From assembly GCA_036365145.1 (NCBI GenBank), contig JAEOAD010000045.1, positions 18,703,501-18,767,500 on the forward strand: a stretch of 64,000 nucleotides of DNA, read 5' to 3'. A program made the position numbers and the translations under genes. Every line of letters starts with the position of its first letter. Position 1 is the first letter of the stretch. Under the pieces are notes generated by a model, which saw nothing but the letters and a program-made list of their open reading frames with translations, was not told where the DNA came from and made no database searches. This document shows positions 31,547 through 41,800 of this stretch, one piece after another. Source of the stretch: Orientallactaga sibirica (lineage: Eukaryota; Chordata; Mammalia; Rodentia; Dipodidae).

Positions 31547-34500
31547 ACACCCAACCTGGCGACAGCTGCTTCAGGAGGATTCCAGCCCCCTAGGATCCCT
31601 CTGCTGCCCACAGGATGGGAGCCTGGGCACTGTGGGCCTGGCCATGAGGGACTGCTGCTCCTCCCAGCAGAAGGCTAGCCCTGCACCCCCAAGGCACACC
31701 CCTAACCAAAGCCCAGGCATGGACTCTAGCAGTGGGACTGGAGAAAGAGCCTCCTGTTCTGAGGGCCCTTCTGGGAGCTTAGCCTGCTCCTCTCCCACCT
31801 GCATTCCTCCCCCAGGGGCAGCCACCAAAACAGTGAGAGCACATGGCACCTTGATCTCAGGGACCTCAGAAATCCCCTTGTCTGGGAAGCCAGAGCCTGT
31901 GTCCTCAGTGAAAGCTGCTTCCACATCCTTAGAGAACAGAAATCCCATATTCTTGGAGAAGATGGATTCCAAGTCTTTACAGCAGGGGGATTCCACTTCC
32001 AAAGAAAAGGAAGAGGCTGAATCCTTGAGGAAGGAAGACCCCATGTTGACAGGAAAAGCAGAATCTGCAGTCTGTGGAAAGGGGGATCCTGTGGCTTCTG
32101 GAAGGATGGACCCCATGATTCCAAGGAAGGAGGATCCTGGGTTTTTGGGAGGCGTAGACCTAGTGTGCTCCAGCAAAGTGGATACAGTGTCCCCACGGAA
32201 AGAGGATCCTGGCTCTTTGACAAAGGTACAGCCAGAGCCCTTAGGCAAAGTGGATCTTGTGTCCCCAAGAAAGGAGGAGCCAGAATATTCTGGAAAAGAG
32301 CATCCTGTGGACTCTGCATCCAAAGGAACAGTTGATCCTGTGTCCTTGGGCGAGAAGGATGTTGAACCTTCAGGAAAGGTGGATCCTGCAACTTTGGAGG
32401 GCACGGATTCCACAACCACCAAAAAGACAGATCCCAGTCCCCTGGAAAAGCTAACGCCAGGGTTATCCAGCAAGATGGAGCCTGTATCCTTGGGAACAGT
32501 GGATCCTGGGTCCTCTGGAAGTATGAAACGCGCACACTTGGGAATGGCTGATTCCTCATCTATGGGAAATGTGGGAACTATGCCCTCTGCTAAAAAGGAC
32601 CTTCAGTTTCTTGGAATGATGGACCCTGCCACCTCAGGAGAGGGTGGTCTGGTGTCTGGGAGCATGACAAAAACAGTGTCTTCAAGAAAGGCGGATTGTG
32701 TCTCTTTGGTAAAGATGGATTCCACATCTGTAAAAAGTGTAGAACCTTCTGGCAAGGTGGACCCAGGTTCTTTGGGAAAGGTGGTTCCCATGTCCTCAGG
32801 AAAACCAGAACATTTGTCTCCTGAGCAGACAGAACATGTATCCATGGGAAAGGCAGAAACTGCATTCTCGGCAAAAGAGGACCCCATGTCCGCTAGAAGG
32901 GTGGATCCCATGGCCACTGTGGGAAACATAAAAACATCATCTGAAAAAGTGAGTCCTGAGTCTTCAGGACAGACAGTCCCCATGTCCTCAAGTCCAAAGG
33001 ATCCCAGGTTTCCGGAGACTTTGGGATGCCTGTCAGCAGTAAAAGTGGAGGCAGTGGCTGAGGGGACAGGAGACCCACAGTCCTTGGAGAAAATAGGTCC
33101 CACAGCCTCAGAGAAGGTTGTTCCCCTGGCCTCAAGCAAAGCGGACTCTTTGAGCAGGGGAAAGGCAGAAACTGTCCCCTCTGGAGAAGTGGACTCCATA
33201 TCCACAGGAAAGGTAAATCCCATAATTTCAGGAAAAACAGTTTTGGCTTCCCCAGGGAAGGTGGATCTCGTGGCCTCCGGAAAGGCAGAAGGCATTCCAG
33301 AGGTAAAAGTGGATCCTCTGTCTCGGGAGAAGGGGAATCCTGTGAACTCCACAAAAGTGGAGCCCAGAGACTCAAGGAGTGCCCACCTCAAGTCTGGGGG
33401 CAAGGCAGAAACCCAGCTCCCCGGGCACGAGGATGATGCGTCCTTAGGAAAAGTGAAGGTGCTGTCTTTGCAGAAGGAGCAGCCACTGGGGACTTCTGAG
33501 AAGGTGGATGCTGCGTGCTCAGGAAAAGCTGACCCCACTGCGTCCGTGTCCCTGGGGAAGGCTGGCTCTGCAACATCTCCGAGGAACACAGAGACCCCGA
33601 GTGTGGAGCAGGCCAAGCCCACTTGCAGGCTATCCGATGGTAAATTAGCCCTCAGCTCAGGCCAGTCTCCCGGGGATGCCAGGGGCGGTGGTGGCGGCGG
33701 CGGCGGCAGCAGCAGCAGCAGCCAGGCCCTTAAGGAGTCATCCTCCAGCCCCGCGGCTTCTAGCGACCAGAGAGACCTAGCGGCCACTGTCGCCGATAAA
33801 AGCCCACGCGTGGAGGTCGCAGCGCCCCCGCCGGGGCCGCGGACTCGCGACAACTTCACCAAGGCGCCGTCGTGGGACGCGAGCGCGCCGCCCCCGCCCC
33901 CGCGCGAGGACGCGGGCACGCAGGCGGGCGCGGAGGCCTGCGTCTCGGTGGCCGTGAGCCCCATGTCACCGCAGGACGGCGCGGGCGGCCCGGCCTTCAG
34001 CTTCCAGGCGGCTCCGCGGGCGCCCAGCCCGGCGACACGGCCACCCTCGCGCAGGGACGCGGGCCTGCAGGTGTCGCTGGGCGCCGCCGAGACGCGCTCC
34101 GTGGCCACGGGGCCCATGACGCCGCAGGCTGCCGCGCCACCCGCCGGGCCACCCGCTTTCCCCGAGGTACGCGTGCGACCCGGCTCGGCCCTGGAGGCCG
34201 CCTTGGCACCCCAAGAGGCGGCCGAACCCGTGCGCGATGTGAGCTGGGACGAGAAGGGCATGACGTGGGAGGTGTACGGTGCCGCCATGGAGGTGGAGGT
34301 GCTAGGCATGGCCATCCAGAAGCATTTGGAGCGACAGATCGAGGAGCACGGTCGCCAAGGGCCACCCGCGCCGCCGCCTGCTGCCGCCGCCGCTGCCACC
34401 GCCCGTGCGGGTCCGGGCCGCGCAGGGTCGGTGCGCGCCGCGCCCCCCGAGGGCGCTGCCAAGCGTCCTCCCGGGCTCTTCCGGGCGCTGCTGCAAAGTG

Positions 34501-34547
34501 TGCGAAGGCCGCGGTGCTGCTCGCGGGCGGGACCCACGGCCGAGTGA
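31533..34547 (+). CDS. GPRIN1: G protein-regulated inducer of neurite outgrowth 1 (GRIN1)
   Basis: GPRIN1 is a neuronal membrane-associated effector that binds activated Galpha-o/i/z and promotes neurite growth. The whole 1004-residue frame lies in one exon, the usual layout and length (human about 1008). Residues 1-20 (start [19 protein letters not shown]) and 38-60 match the family N-terminus. About 95-650 is a low-complexity region of degenerate 8-11 residue repeats of the type SGKVDPxS, rich in Ser, Lys, Asp and Pro. 718-730 is Gly8-Ser5. From about 775 the conserved C-terminal half begins: [35 protein letters not shown], then [19 protein letters not shown] and [16 protein letters not shown]. 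The last residues ([17 protein letters not shown]) carry the Cys pair known to be palmitoylated. The start is chosen by homology; ATG 31644 (Met38) is the next in-frame start and could give a shorter form. No frameshift or premature stop was seen. Confidence 0.97.
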   Translation: MGSTEHPTWRQLLQEDSSPLGSLCCPQDGSLGTVGLAMRDCCSSQQKASPAPPRHTPNQSPGMDSSSGTGERASCSEGPSGSLACSSPTCIPPPGAATKTVRAHGTLISGTSEIPLSGKPEPVSSVKAASTSLENRNPIFLEKMDSKSLQQGDSTSKEKEEAESLRKEDPMLTGKAESAVCGKGDPVASGRMDPMIPRKEDPGFLGGVDLVCSSKVDTVSPRKEDPGSLTKVQPEPLGKVDLVSPRKEEPEYSGKEHPVDSASKGTVDPVSLGEKDVEPSGKVDPATLEGTDSTTTKKTDPSPLEKLTPGLSSKMEPVSLGTVDPGSSGSMKRAHLGMADSSSMGNVGTMPSAKKDLQFLGMMDPATSGEGGLVSGSMTKTVSSRKADCVSLVKMDSTSVKSVEPSGKVDPGSLGKVVPMSSGKPEHLSPEQTEHVSMGKAETAFSAKEDPMSARRVDPMATVGNIKTSSEKVSPESSGQTVPMSSSPKDPRFPETLGCLSAVKVEAVAEGTGDPQSLEKIGPTASEKVVPLASSKADSLSRGKAETVPSGEVDSISTGKVNPIISGKTVLASPGKVDLVASGKAEGIPEVKVDPLSREKGNPVNSTKVEPRDSRSAHLKSGGKAETQLPGHEDDASLGKVKVLSLQKEQPLGTSEKVDAACSGKADPTASVSLGKAGSATSPRNTETPSVEQAKPTCRLSDGKLALSSGQSPGDARGGGGGGGGSSSSSQALKESSSSPAASSDQRDLAATVADKSPRVEVAAPPPGPRTRDNFTKAPSWDASAPPPPPREDAGTQAGAEACVSVAVSPMSPQDGAGGPAFSFQAAPRAPSPATRPPSRRDAGLQVSLGAAETRSVATGPMTPQAAAPPAGPPAFPEVRVRPGSALEAALAPQEAAEPVRDVSWDEKGMTWEVYGAAMEVEVLGMAIQKHLERQIEEHGRQGPPAPPPAAAAAATARAGPGRAGSVRAAPPEGAAKRPPGLFRALLQSVRRPRCCSRAGPTAE
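33684..33722 (+). repeat. GPRIN1: Coding GGN/AGC repeat: Gly8-Ser5 in GPRIN1
   Basis: Eight glycine codons (GGC/GGT) followed by five AGC codons encode residues 718-730. The pure-codon run looks like a microsatellite expansion inside the coding region. Confidence 0.9.
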
Positions 34548-35612
34548 TCTGTGTGCCCGTTTCTTTTGTTTTTGTAAGCCCGGGTTACCAACCTTCTCAG
34601 GCTCCCTTCTTGATGCCAGATCCCCCGCCCTCCCACACCCACGCCCCCCATCCCCCGAAAAAGGGATCCTCTAGGCGGGCGACAGAGGTGGGCAGCCTCT
34701 AGGGGCTTCTTATCTCCTTTCCAAACCCTCCCTTCCCAAACACAAAATGAACCCCACCACCACTCAGTTCCATACTGGCCATGAGCCTACACACACCCAT
34801 CCTTGACACCCCCCCTACCCCCCTGCCATGTGTGCTCACATCCCTTAGCTCCACTACCTAGGGTCACACTGGGCCAGCCCAGGGACCTGCTCCCACCCAC
34901 CCTCACCTCTTCCCTAGAGCTGAGGCAGGCTCCTGAGATGGCCAGATTGGTGCTTTGAGACCTCCGGTGGGACCAGGTCCCCAGAACTGGGAAAGACTGC
35001 ATGCAGATCTCTAAGTGGTCCCCCGCATGGACCAGGATTGGTGTTTGAGACCCCCCCCCCGTTCCAGGATGCAGGCTGTGAATGGCCCTGCCAGCCAAGG
35101 AGTGTATGAGCAGTGAGCTGTGAGTGGCCTCCACACAGCGCTGACCTCGTGGCAGGCTCTCTTGCATGTTGTTGGTGGTCCTTCCCTCATTCCTGTCTCC
35201 CCTTACCTGACCTACTGCCCAAGCCCTGTTTCCTCTCCCGTGTGGTCATTATTCACAGTGTCCATAGAGGCCAAAGGTTAGGAGTGCCCCCGCCCCCGGG
35301 GTTTCAGATGAGGAGGAGAGTCACAGAAAGATCCGAGGGTCTCAGACAGGACTGGAAAGCACAGTCAGGCTTATCAAAGGTCTCTGGCCACTGGCTGACT
35401 GAGTGACAGGATTGGGGACAAGATGGAGAACTCGTTAGATCCAGTTATCCTTTAAAGCCCTCCACCCTTTGGCCTTTTTGCGCCCCTTGTGCTGTGAGCC
35501 CCTACAAGTCCCTTGTAACCACTCAGTGCCCTGATCCCTGTCCCTCCAGCCTCAGTTTTTGGCTACAAACTGTCACAGTATACATTGGTAATAAAACCTT
35601 TCCCCAACCCTT
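34548..35612 (+). other. GPRIN1: GPRIN1 3' untranslated region
   Basis: About 1.06 kb from the stop to the expected cleavage site after AATAAA at 35590. It is C/CA-rich and SINE-free, with C-runs at 35050-35059. The right boundary is estimated from the poly(A) signal. Confidence 0.8.
35590..35595 (+). terminator. GPRIN1: GPRIN1 polyadenylation signal AATAAA
   Basis: Canonical hexamer followed by a TG-rich element (ttgtctgtgtgattg) at 35611-35625, a good downstream element. Confidence 0.85.
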
Positions 35613-35654
35613 GTCTGTGTGATTGAAAGTTGGACACAAGGCAAGGTCAGATGT

Positions 35655-35660
35655 TGTATT
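35655..35660 (-). terminator. CDHR2: Possible CDHR2 polyadenylation signal (AATACA variant)
   Basis: No AATAAA or ATTAAA occurs on the minus strand between the CDHR2 stop (35735) and the GPRIN1 stop. The nearest known variant hexamer is AATACA here, 75 bases after the stop. If used, the CDHR2 and GPRIN1 transcripts would end almost on top of each other. The true signal may lie elsewhere. Confidence 0.3.
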
Positions 35661-35734
35661 TGGGGAGGAGCGGGTGTGCAGTTCAGGCTTGAGAGCATCT
35701 CTTCCCAGGCAGGTAAGAAGAAGGGACGTCTCTG

Positions 35735-35863
35735 TCACAGATCTGTAGTATCCAGGCCAGGATTGGAGAAGGATAGTGGCTGTCCATTTGTGCCCTCCTG
35801 TCTTCCTGACAGCACCACGCTCAGGGGCTCTGGCTCCAGCTCAGGTGGATTAGCAGACTCCTT
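35735..35863 (-). CDS. CDHR2: CDHR2 last coding exon u
   Basis: 42 codons and TGA (stop 35735-35737): ELEPEPLSVVLSGRQEG to SFSNPGLDTTDL. The C-terminal TTDL is the PDZ ligand. The acceptor ctccagaag is a NAGNAG; use of the second AG would drop Lys900. The intron before it is 3.0 kb. Confidence 0.95.
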   Translation of the reverse strand, partial: KESANPPELEPEPLSVVLSGRQEGTNGQPLSFSNPGLDTTDL

Positions 35864-38800
35864 CTGGAGGGAGAAGGAGGGAAGGTGTGATGGTGGGGTA
35901 CTCACCAGATGGCTCTTGCTTTAATTTATTTGAGAACAGGGGCGGGGAGAAGAGAGAGAGATAGAATATGGACACACCAAGACCTCCTGCCACTGCAAAC
36001 GAATTCCAGTGCATGAACCACTTAATGCAGCTGGCTTTATGTGGGTACTGGGGAACCGAACCAGGACCATCAGGTTTTGCAATCAAGTGCCTTTAACTAC
36101 TGAGCCATTTCCCCAGCTCCACCAGATGGCTCTACACTGTCCCTGCCACCTGCTCCTCTTGGGGTCTCAGTCTCCTTGAGGTAGCCAAGGACAGAGGTGG
36201 TATATATGTGCTCAAGCAGATCAAGTGAAGGGGTGGGCCAAGGGGGTCATCTCTGGCCTTTGCCCCACCCCCAGACAGAGGATCATGCTGGCATTCCACC
36301 CAGTCCTATGCCAACAAGCCTCTCCTTCATAGTTCATGGGCACTGCAGAGCTGGCCCTGTGTTGGGCAAGGTTCACCCATTCCATAACATACCCACAGAC
36401 TCTCCCTGTGGGAGGGGATGTTTACAGATGTGGAAACTGAGGCTCAGGGAACCAGGCGGTCCAGGAAAGGGCAGAACAGGTGATTACTCTTGTAAATCAA
36501 AAGCCTGCCTGTGGTGCAGAGTTGAATTTGCCATCGCCTGCCAGCTGCGGAAGGACATGTCACCCAGGATGCTGCCGACTTCAGTATGTCACTCACCTAT
36601 CTCTCCTGCCCTTCCTCCTGCCCTCCTCGTGTGACAACCTCATGCTTGCACACCCCACCACTCACACACACACACCTCCTCACACTTGTACCCTCCTATG
36701 AGAGGGCCAGCCTTCCAGACTCGGTTACACCACCGCAGAGACTTCACCATGGGACCAAAGCCATAGGACACTGCAAGGGCTATTTTTTTTTCAGACTGAG
36801 GATGTTCCCATTCATAATAAAGACCGGAGCATCTGAGGCTCCTGGTGGGGTTAAATAGTCTGTGTTCCACAGAGTCCTTAACAGACCCTAAGCCCAAAGC
36901 ATTTAGCGTAGTGCCACAGAGGATAATGTGGCCTCGTGCCTGAGCCCAGAGACTAGTCTGTCTGCTCCCACCCAGAAGGCAGACAAAAAGGAGACTCCTC
37001 TGAGGAAATTTGACAACCTATCCATCCACTGGTCCCCTCACCCGGGCCACCAGAATCAGCATCTCTTAGTGTGACCTGAGCATAAATATTTTTAGAGTTC
37101 CTCCAGTAATTCTGAACAGCAGCCTAGGTTGAGAAATGTGTATATTTCTCAGAGTGCTGGGATTAAAAGTGTGTGCCACCACACCTGGCTCATTTTTTAC
37201 TATATATATATATTTTTTTTTACCATATATATATACATATACATACATACATACATACATACATATTGGTTTTTTTCGAGGTAGGGTCTTGCTCTAGCCC
37301 AGGCTGACCTCGAATTCACTCTATAGTCTCAAGGTGGCCTTGAATTTATGGTGATCCTCCTACTTCTGCCTCCCAAGTGCTGGGATTAAAGCCATGCACC
37401 ACCATGCCTGGCTATATCTATATATCTATATCTATCTATATCTATATATATATGTCTATATATATGTCTATATATATATAGATATAGATATATAGATATA
37501 TATAGTTTGTTTTTAGAGGTATGGTCTCACTCTGGCCCAGGCTGACCTGGAATTAACTATGTAGTCTCAGGGTGGCCTTGAACTCATGGCAATCCTCCTA
37601 CCCCTGCCTCCTGAGTGCTGGGATTAAAGGCATGTGCCACCATGCCCGGCTATATTTTATTTTTAATTTATTTATTTGAGAGAGAGAGAATGAGAATGGG
37701 AGTGCCACAGCCTCTAGCCACTGCAAACAAACTCCAGATGCATGTGCCACCTTATGCATCTGGCTTATGTGGGTACTGGGGAATTGAACCCTGGTCCTTA
37801 GGCTTCGCAGGCAAGTGTCTTAACCACTAAACCATTCTCCATCCCAGTATTGTCTTTTATTGTGCCTCTCCCTTCTCTCCTTTGCTAGCTTATGTTAAAG
37901 CATCCAGATCTCATCCCAGCCCAGCGTTTATATCGAGACTGGCAATGGACAGAGTCAGCTTCCAAGCATTTGATTTGGGCCAGGTGGGTTTTGTTGTTGT
38001 TGCTGTTATCATTGCTGTTGATTTGATGGTGCTGGGGGATAACCCCAGGGCCTCAGCAAGTGCTCTACAACTAAGCTACGTCCTTAGCCCCGTGTCAGAT
38101 TTTTTTTTAATGCTTGCTCTTGGGGCTGGGGAGATGGCTCAGTGGATAAAGCACTCGCCACTCAAGCTGGAGTCCCCAGGTTCGATACCCAGATGGTGGG
38201 TAGGCTTATGTAATCCCAGCATGCTGATGCTGATGGTGAAATGGGAGGTAGAAAATTTACCCAGAAGCAAGAGCAGAAAAAAGAAGAAGAAGAAATAGCA
38301 GCAGCAGCAGCAGAGAGCCAGGAGTGATGGCACACGCCTTTAATCCCAGTAGTTGGGAAGCAGAGGTAGGAGGATGGCTGTGAGTTCGAGGCCACCCTGA
38401 GACTACATAGTAAATTCCAGGTCAGCCTGGGCTAGAGGGAGACCCTACCTTGGAAAAAAAAAAAGAGGGGGGGAGTGGAGCAAGAATCCAGAGCTAGAAA
38501 CCCTGGCTCCAATGAGGTGGATGGGCAAGGACTGGCTTCTGACCTCCACAAGTTTCCATGGCACAAGGACACCCACAGTGTCTTACACACAGTAATAAAA
38601 TTAAAAAATTAATGCCTGCAGTAACTTAATTCTCACAACAACCCTGAAGGTCTGATGTTTTGATTCCCATTTTCCTATGAACAAACAACCAGAGGTAGGA
38701 AGCACCCAGGGTCACATGACACATTAGGAAGGAGTAGAGACTGGGCCTCACTCCAAAGTCACTGGGCTTCCATTCAGGGCCTGGTGCGGGGACGTGAGCC

Positions 38801-41800
38801 TGCACATGTCAGCAGCAGGTCCCTCCAGCTTTGTCCTGAATCTACCCCTTCAGAGGAAGGTGTCAAGTCAGAAGGCCCAGGTACCAGCTCATCCCATATC
38901 TTGCCTTGGTTTTCTGGCTGTCATTGTCCAGGTCCACAGAGTTGTCATCTAGGGAATTGAGGCTATGAGAGAGGTGATAGAAATTGGGTTTATTGGCAGG
39001 CCCAGTCTTCTTTATCTGTGGCCTCTGCCACCACTACCACCATCACAACCATCATCATCACCAACAACCACCATTGTTACCACCACCGTCACCATCCATG
39101 TCACCACTATCATTACCATCACAACCACCATCACCACCACTACCACCAGCATCAGTGTCACCACTATCATGATCATAACAACCACCACCACTACCACCAT
39201 CATCACCATCACCACCATCATCATTATTATCACCACCACCACATCACCATTATCACCACCACCATCATCACCATCACCACCATCATCATTATTATCACCA
39301 CCACCATCACCATCACCACCACCATCACCATCACCACCATCATCATTATCTCCACGACCACTTTTAGCAACGCTGCCGCCAACAGCTAGCCTGGCTGTGA
39401 GGGCTGCTGCTCACCTGACATAGTCCAAGTCACTGGAGGAGGAGAGGTACTCTAATCCCAATTCCTTGGTGGGGAGGTTCAGCATGGGATTGGCCCTAGG
39501 GAGAAAGCTTGGTCAAGTGGCCGTGGCCCTCGGCTACCTCATCAAATCTCTTGCCCACCTTTTGACACTTGCTCACCGCTCAGTGTTGTACATGTTAGTC
39601 CCAGGGATAGCAGCAGCTGAGGGTATCACCCCTGCCGCTGTGTTCCTGGCCTCCTTGCCAGCCTTCATAGCCCGAAGCTTCCGGTGGTAGCTGTGGGAAA
39701 CCGGGAGGGAGTCACACATTTGCAGCATACCCCAGTGCCTGGTGGAGCCTCGGTGAGTATCACTTCACAAGGACCCTGGCTGATGAGAACGACGGCTCCA
39801 TTTTGTAGAGGATAGAAAGAAAGAAGAGCCAGAGAAGGGTTGTGTATGTGCCCAAGGCCACACAGGCAGCCATCAGTGAAGCCTAGATTCCAACCCAGAT
39901 GTAGCTGCCCACTGCATGCTGGAAAGGGGAAACGATACAGCTGTTGTAAGCTCCCAGATGTGCTAAGCATGTCACAGCCCTTACAACCCCGATTACACAG
40001 AGGAAAGCAATGCTGTATCCACCCATTCTACAGACCTGGAATGGAGGCTCAGGAAGAGGAGGTGACTCACCCACATCCTCACACATGTGCCCTTGGCATG
40101 ATACCCCAAGTTCTTTCTACCCATCCTCCACACCTTGGGTGGCAAGGTTGGAGAAGACTTGGAGACAGAGGGTGCGATGCGAACCATACCTCTTCCGCAC
40201 ACACACCAGGGTCACGGTCGTGATCACAAGGACCAGCAGCAAAGCCACTGCTAGTCCTATGATGACGCTGGTGAGCATTTTCGGCTGGTCAGACTCCTGG
40301 CTCTCCTGGGAGCCCTGGAGGAGAAGGTGGATGAGAAGGCTGTGTGGTTCATCCCCCTTCCCCTCCCATGACCTCCATCCCACCACACTCACCACCACCA
40401 CCAGCCCCATTTCCAATAGTTTCTTCAGGGTGTCCTGGTCTGTCCGGATCATCCTGCCACAGAGCCCTGATCAGACGGTAGGGTCCCCGACATCCCTTGG
40501 GCTTCCTGCCCTTCCTCCCAGCCCTGGGTCTTGGGCTCCTCCCCCAAAGCCCCACTCACAAACTCAGCTCGTTAAGTGTCAGGGCGGTTCCGTTGGAGAA
40601 GACAAAGTAGGCATCAAGATAGGAGCGGGCTTGGGCCCTAGAATGGGGGGGGGTCACTGAGTCAGCAGTCCACATCTGCCTGCAGGCCTCTCCAGCTACT
40701 ATTTCTTTGTTTATCCCAGCCACTAGGCCTGGGGACACTTACCGAGTCACAGAGTCTATATCCTGGATATTCACAATGTACACAGTAGTTCGGGTCGCCT
40801 GGATAAGAGCCCTACAAAGAGGACAGGTGTCATAGATTTATAGAGAGTAGGAACCTTAGCCCAGGACTGTGCCCAGGGCTATTCCAGTGGAACAAGAAAT
40901 GATGTGAAGCCAGGTGTGGTGGTGCACACCTTTAATCCCAGCACTAGGGAGACAGAGGTAGGAGGATCGTCCTGAGTCCAAGGCCACCCTGAGACTACAC
41001 AGAGAATTCCAGGTCAGCCTGAGCTAGAGTGAGGCCCTACCTCAAAAAACAAAAAAAAAAAAAAAAAAAAAAGAGAGAGAGAGAGAAAGGAAAAGAAAAG
41101 AAATGATGTGAATAAAAAGATATTGGGTTAGGGAGATGGCTTAGCAGTTAAGGTGCTTGCATGTAAAGCCTAATGACCTGGGTTCAGTTCCCTGGTACCT
41201 ATGTAAAAGCCAGGTGCACAAAGTGGTGCATGCATCTGGAGTTTGTTTGCAGTGGCTGGAGGCCCTGGCATACCCATTCTCTTTGTCTATCTTTTCTTTT
41301 GTTTTGTTTTTTTGTTTTTTTGAGGTAGGGTCTCACTCTGGTCCAGGCTGACCTGGAATTAACTATGTAGTCTCAGGGTGGCCTCGAACTCTCAGCAATC
41401 CTCCTACCTCTGCCTCCCGAGTGCTGGGATTAAAGGCGTGCGCCACCACACCCGGCTTCTCTTTGTCTATCTTAATTCTCTCTATCTCTCTGTGCTTGCA
41501 AATAAATATATAAATAGATTTTTTTTTTTTAAATTATGGAGCCGGGCGTGGTGGCGCACGCCTTTAATCCCAGCACTCAGGAGGCAGAGGTAGGAGGATC
41601 GCCATGAGTTCAAGGCCACCCTGAGACTACAGAGTGAATTCCAGCTCAGCCTGAGTTAGAGTGAGACCCCACCTCGAAAGACCAAAAAAAAAAAAAGTAT
41701 GTAGCCAGACATGGTGGGCATGCCTTTAACCCACCACTTGGGAGGTGAGGTAAGAGGATCACCATGAGGTTGAGGCTAGCCTGGAGCTAAAGAGTAAGTT

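Noticed and set aside
32603..34651. 682-codon antisense frame over GPRIN1
   Set aside because: It mirrors the codon bias of the GPRIN1 repeats. The sense frame has clear family homology from start to stop and the antisense product resembles nothing.
33872..34702. 276-codon alternative plus-strand frame in the GC-rich end of GPRIN1
   Set aside because: Arg/Gly/Ala-rich shadow of the real frame, which carries the conserved C-terminal motifs.
38965..39423. Open frames of Thr/His/Pro repeats over the CAN array
   Set aside because: Any frame through a CAN triplet array stays open. It lies within a CDHR2 intron bounded by good splice sites.
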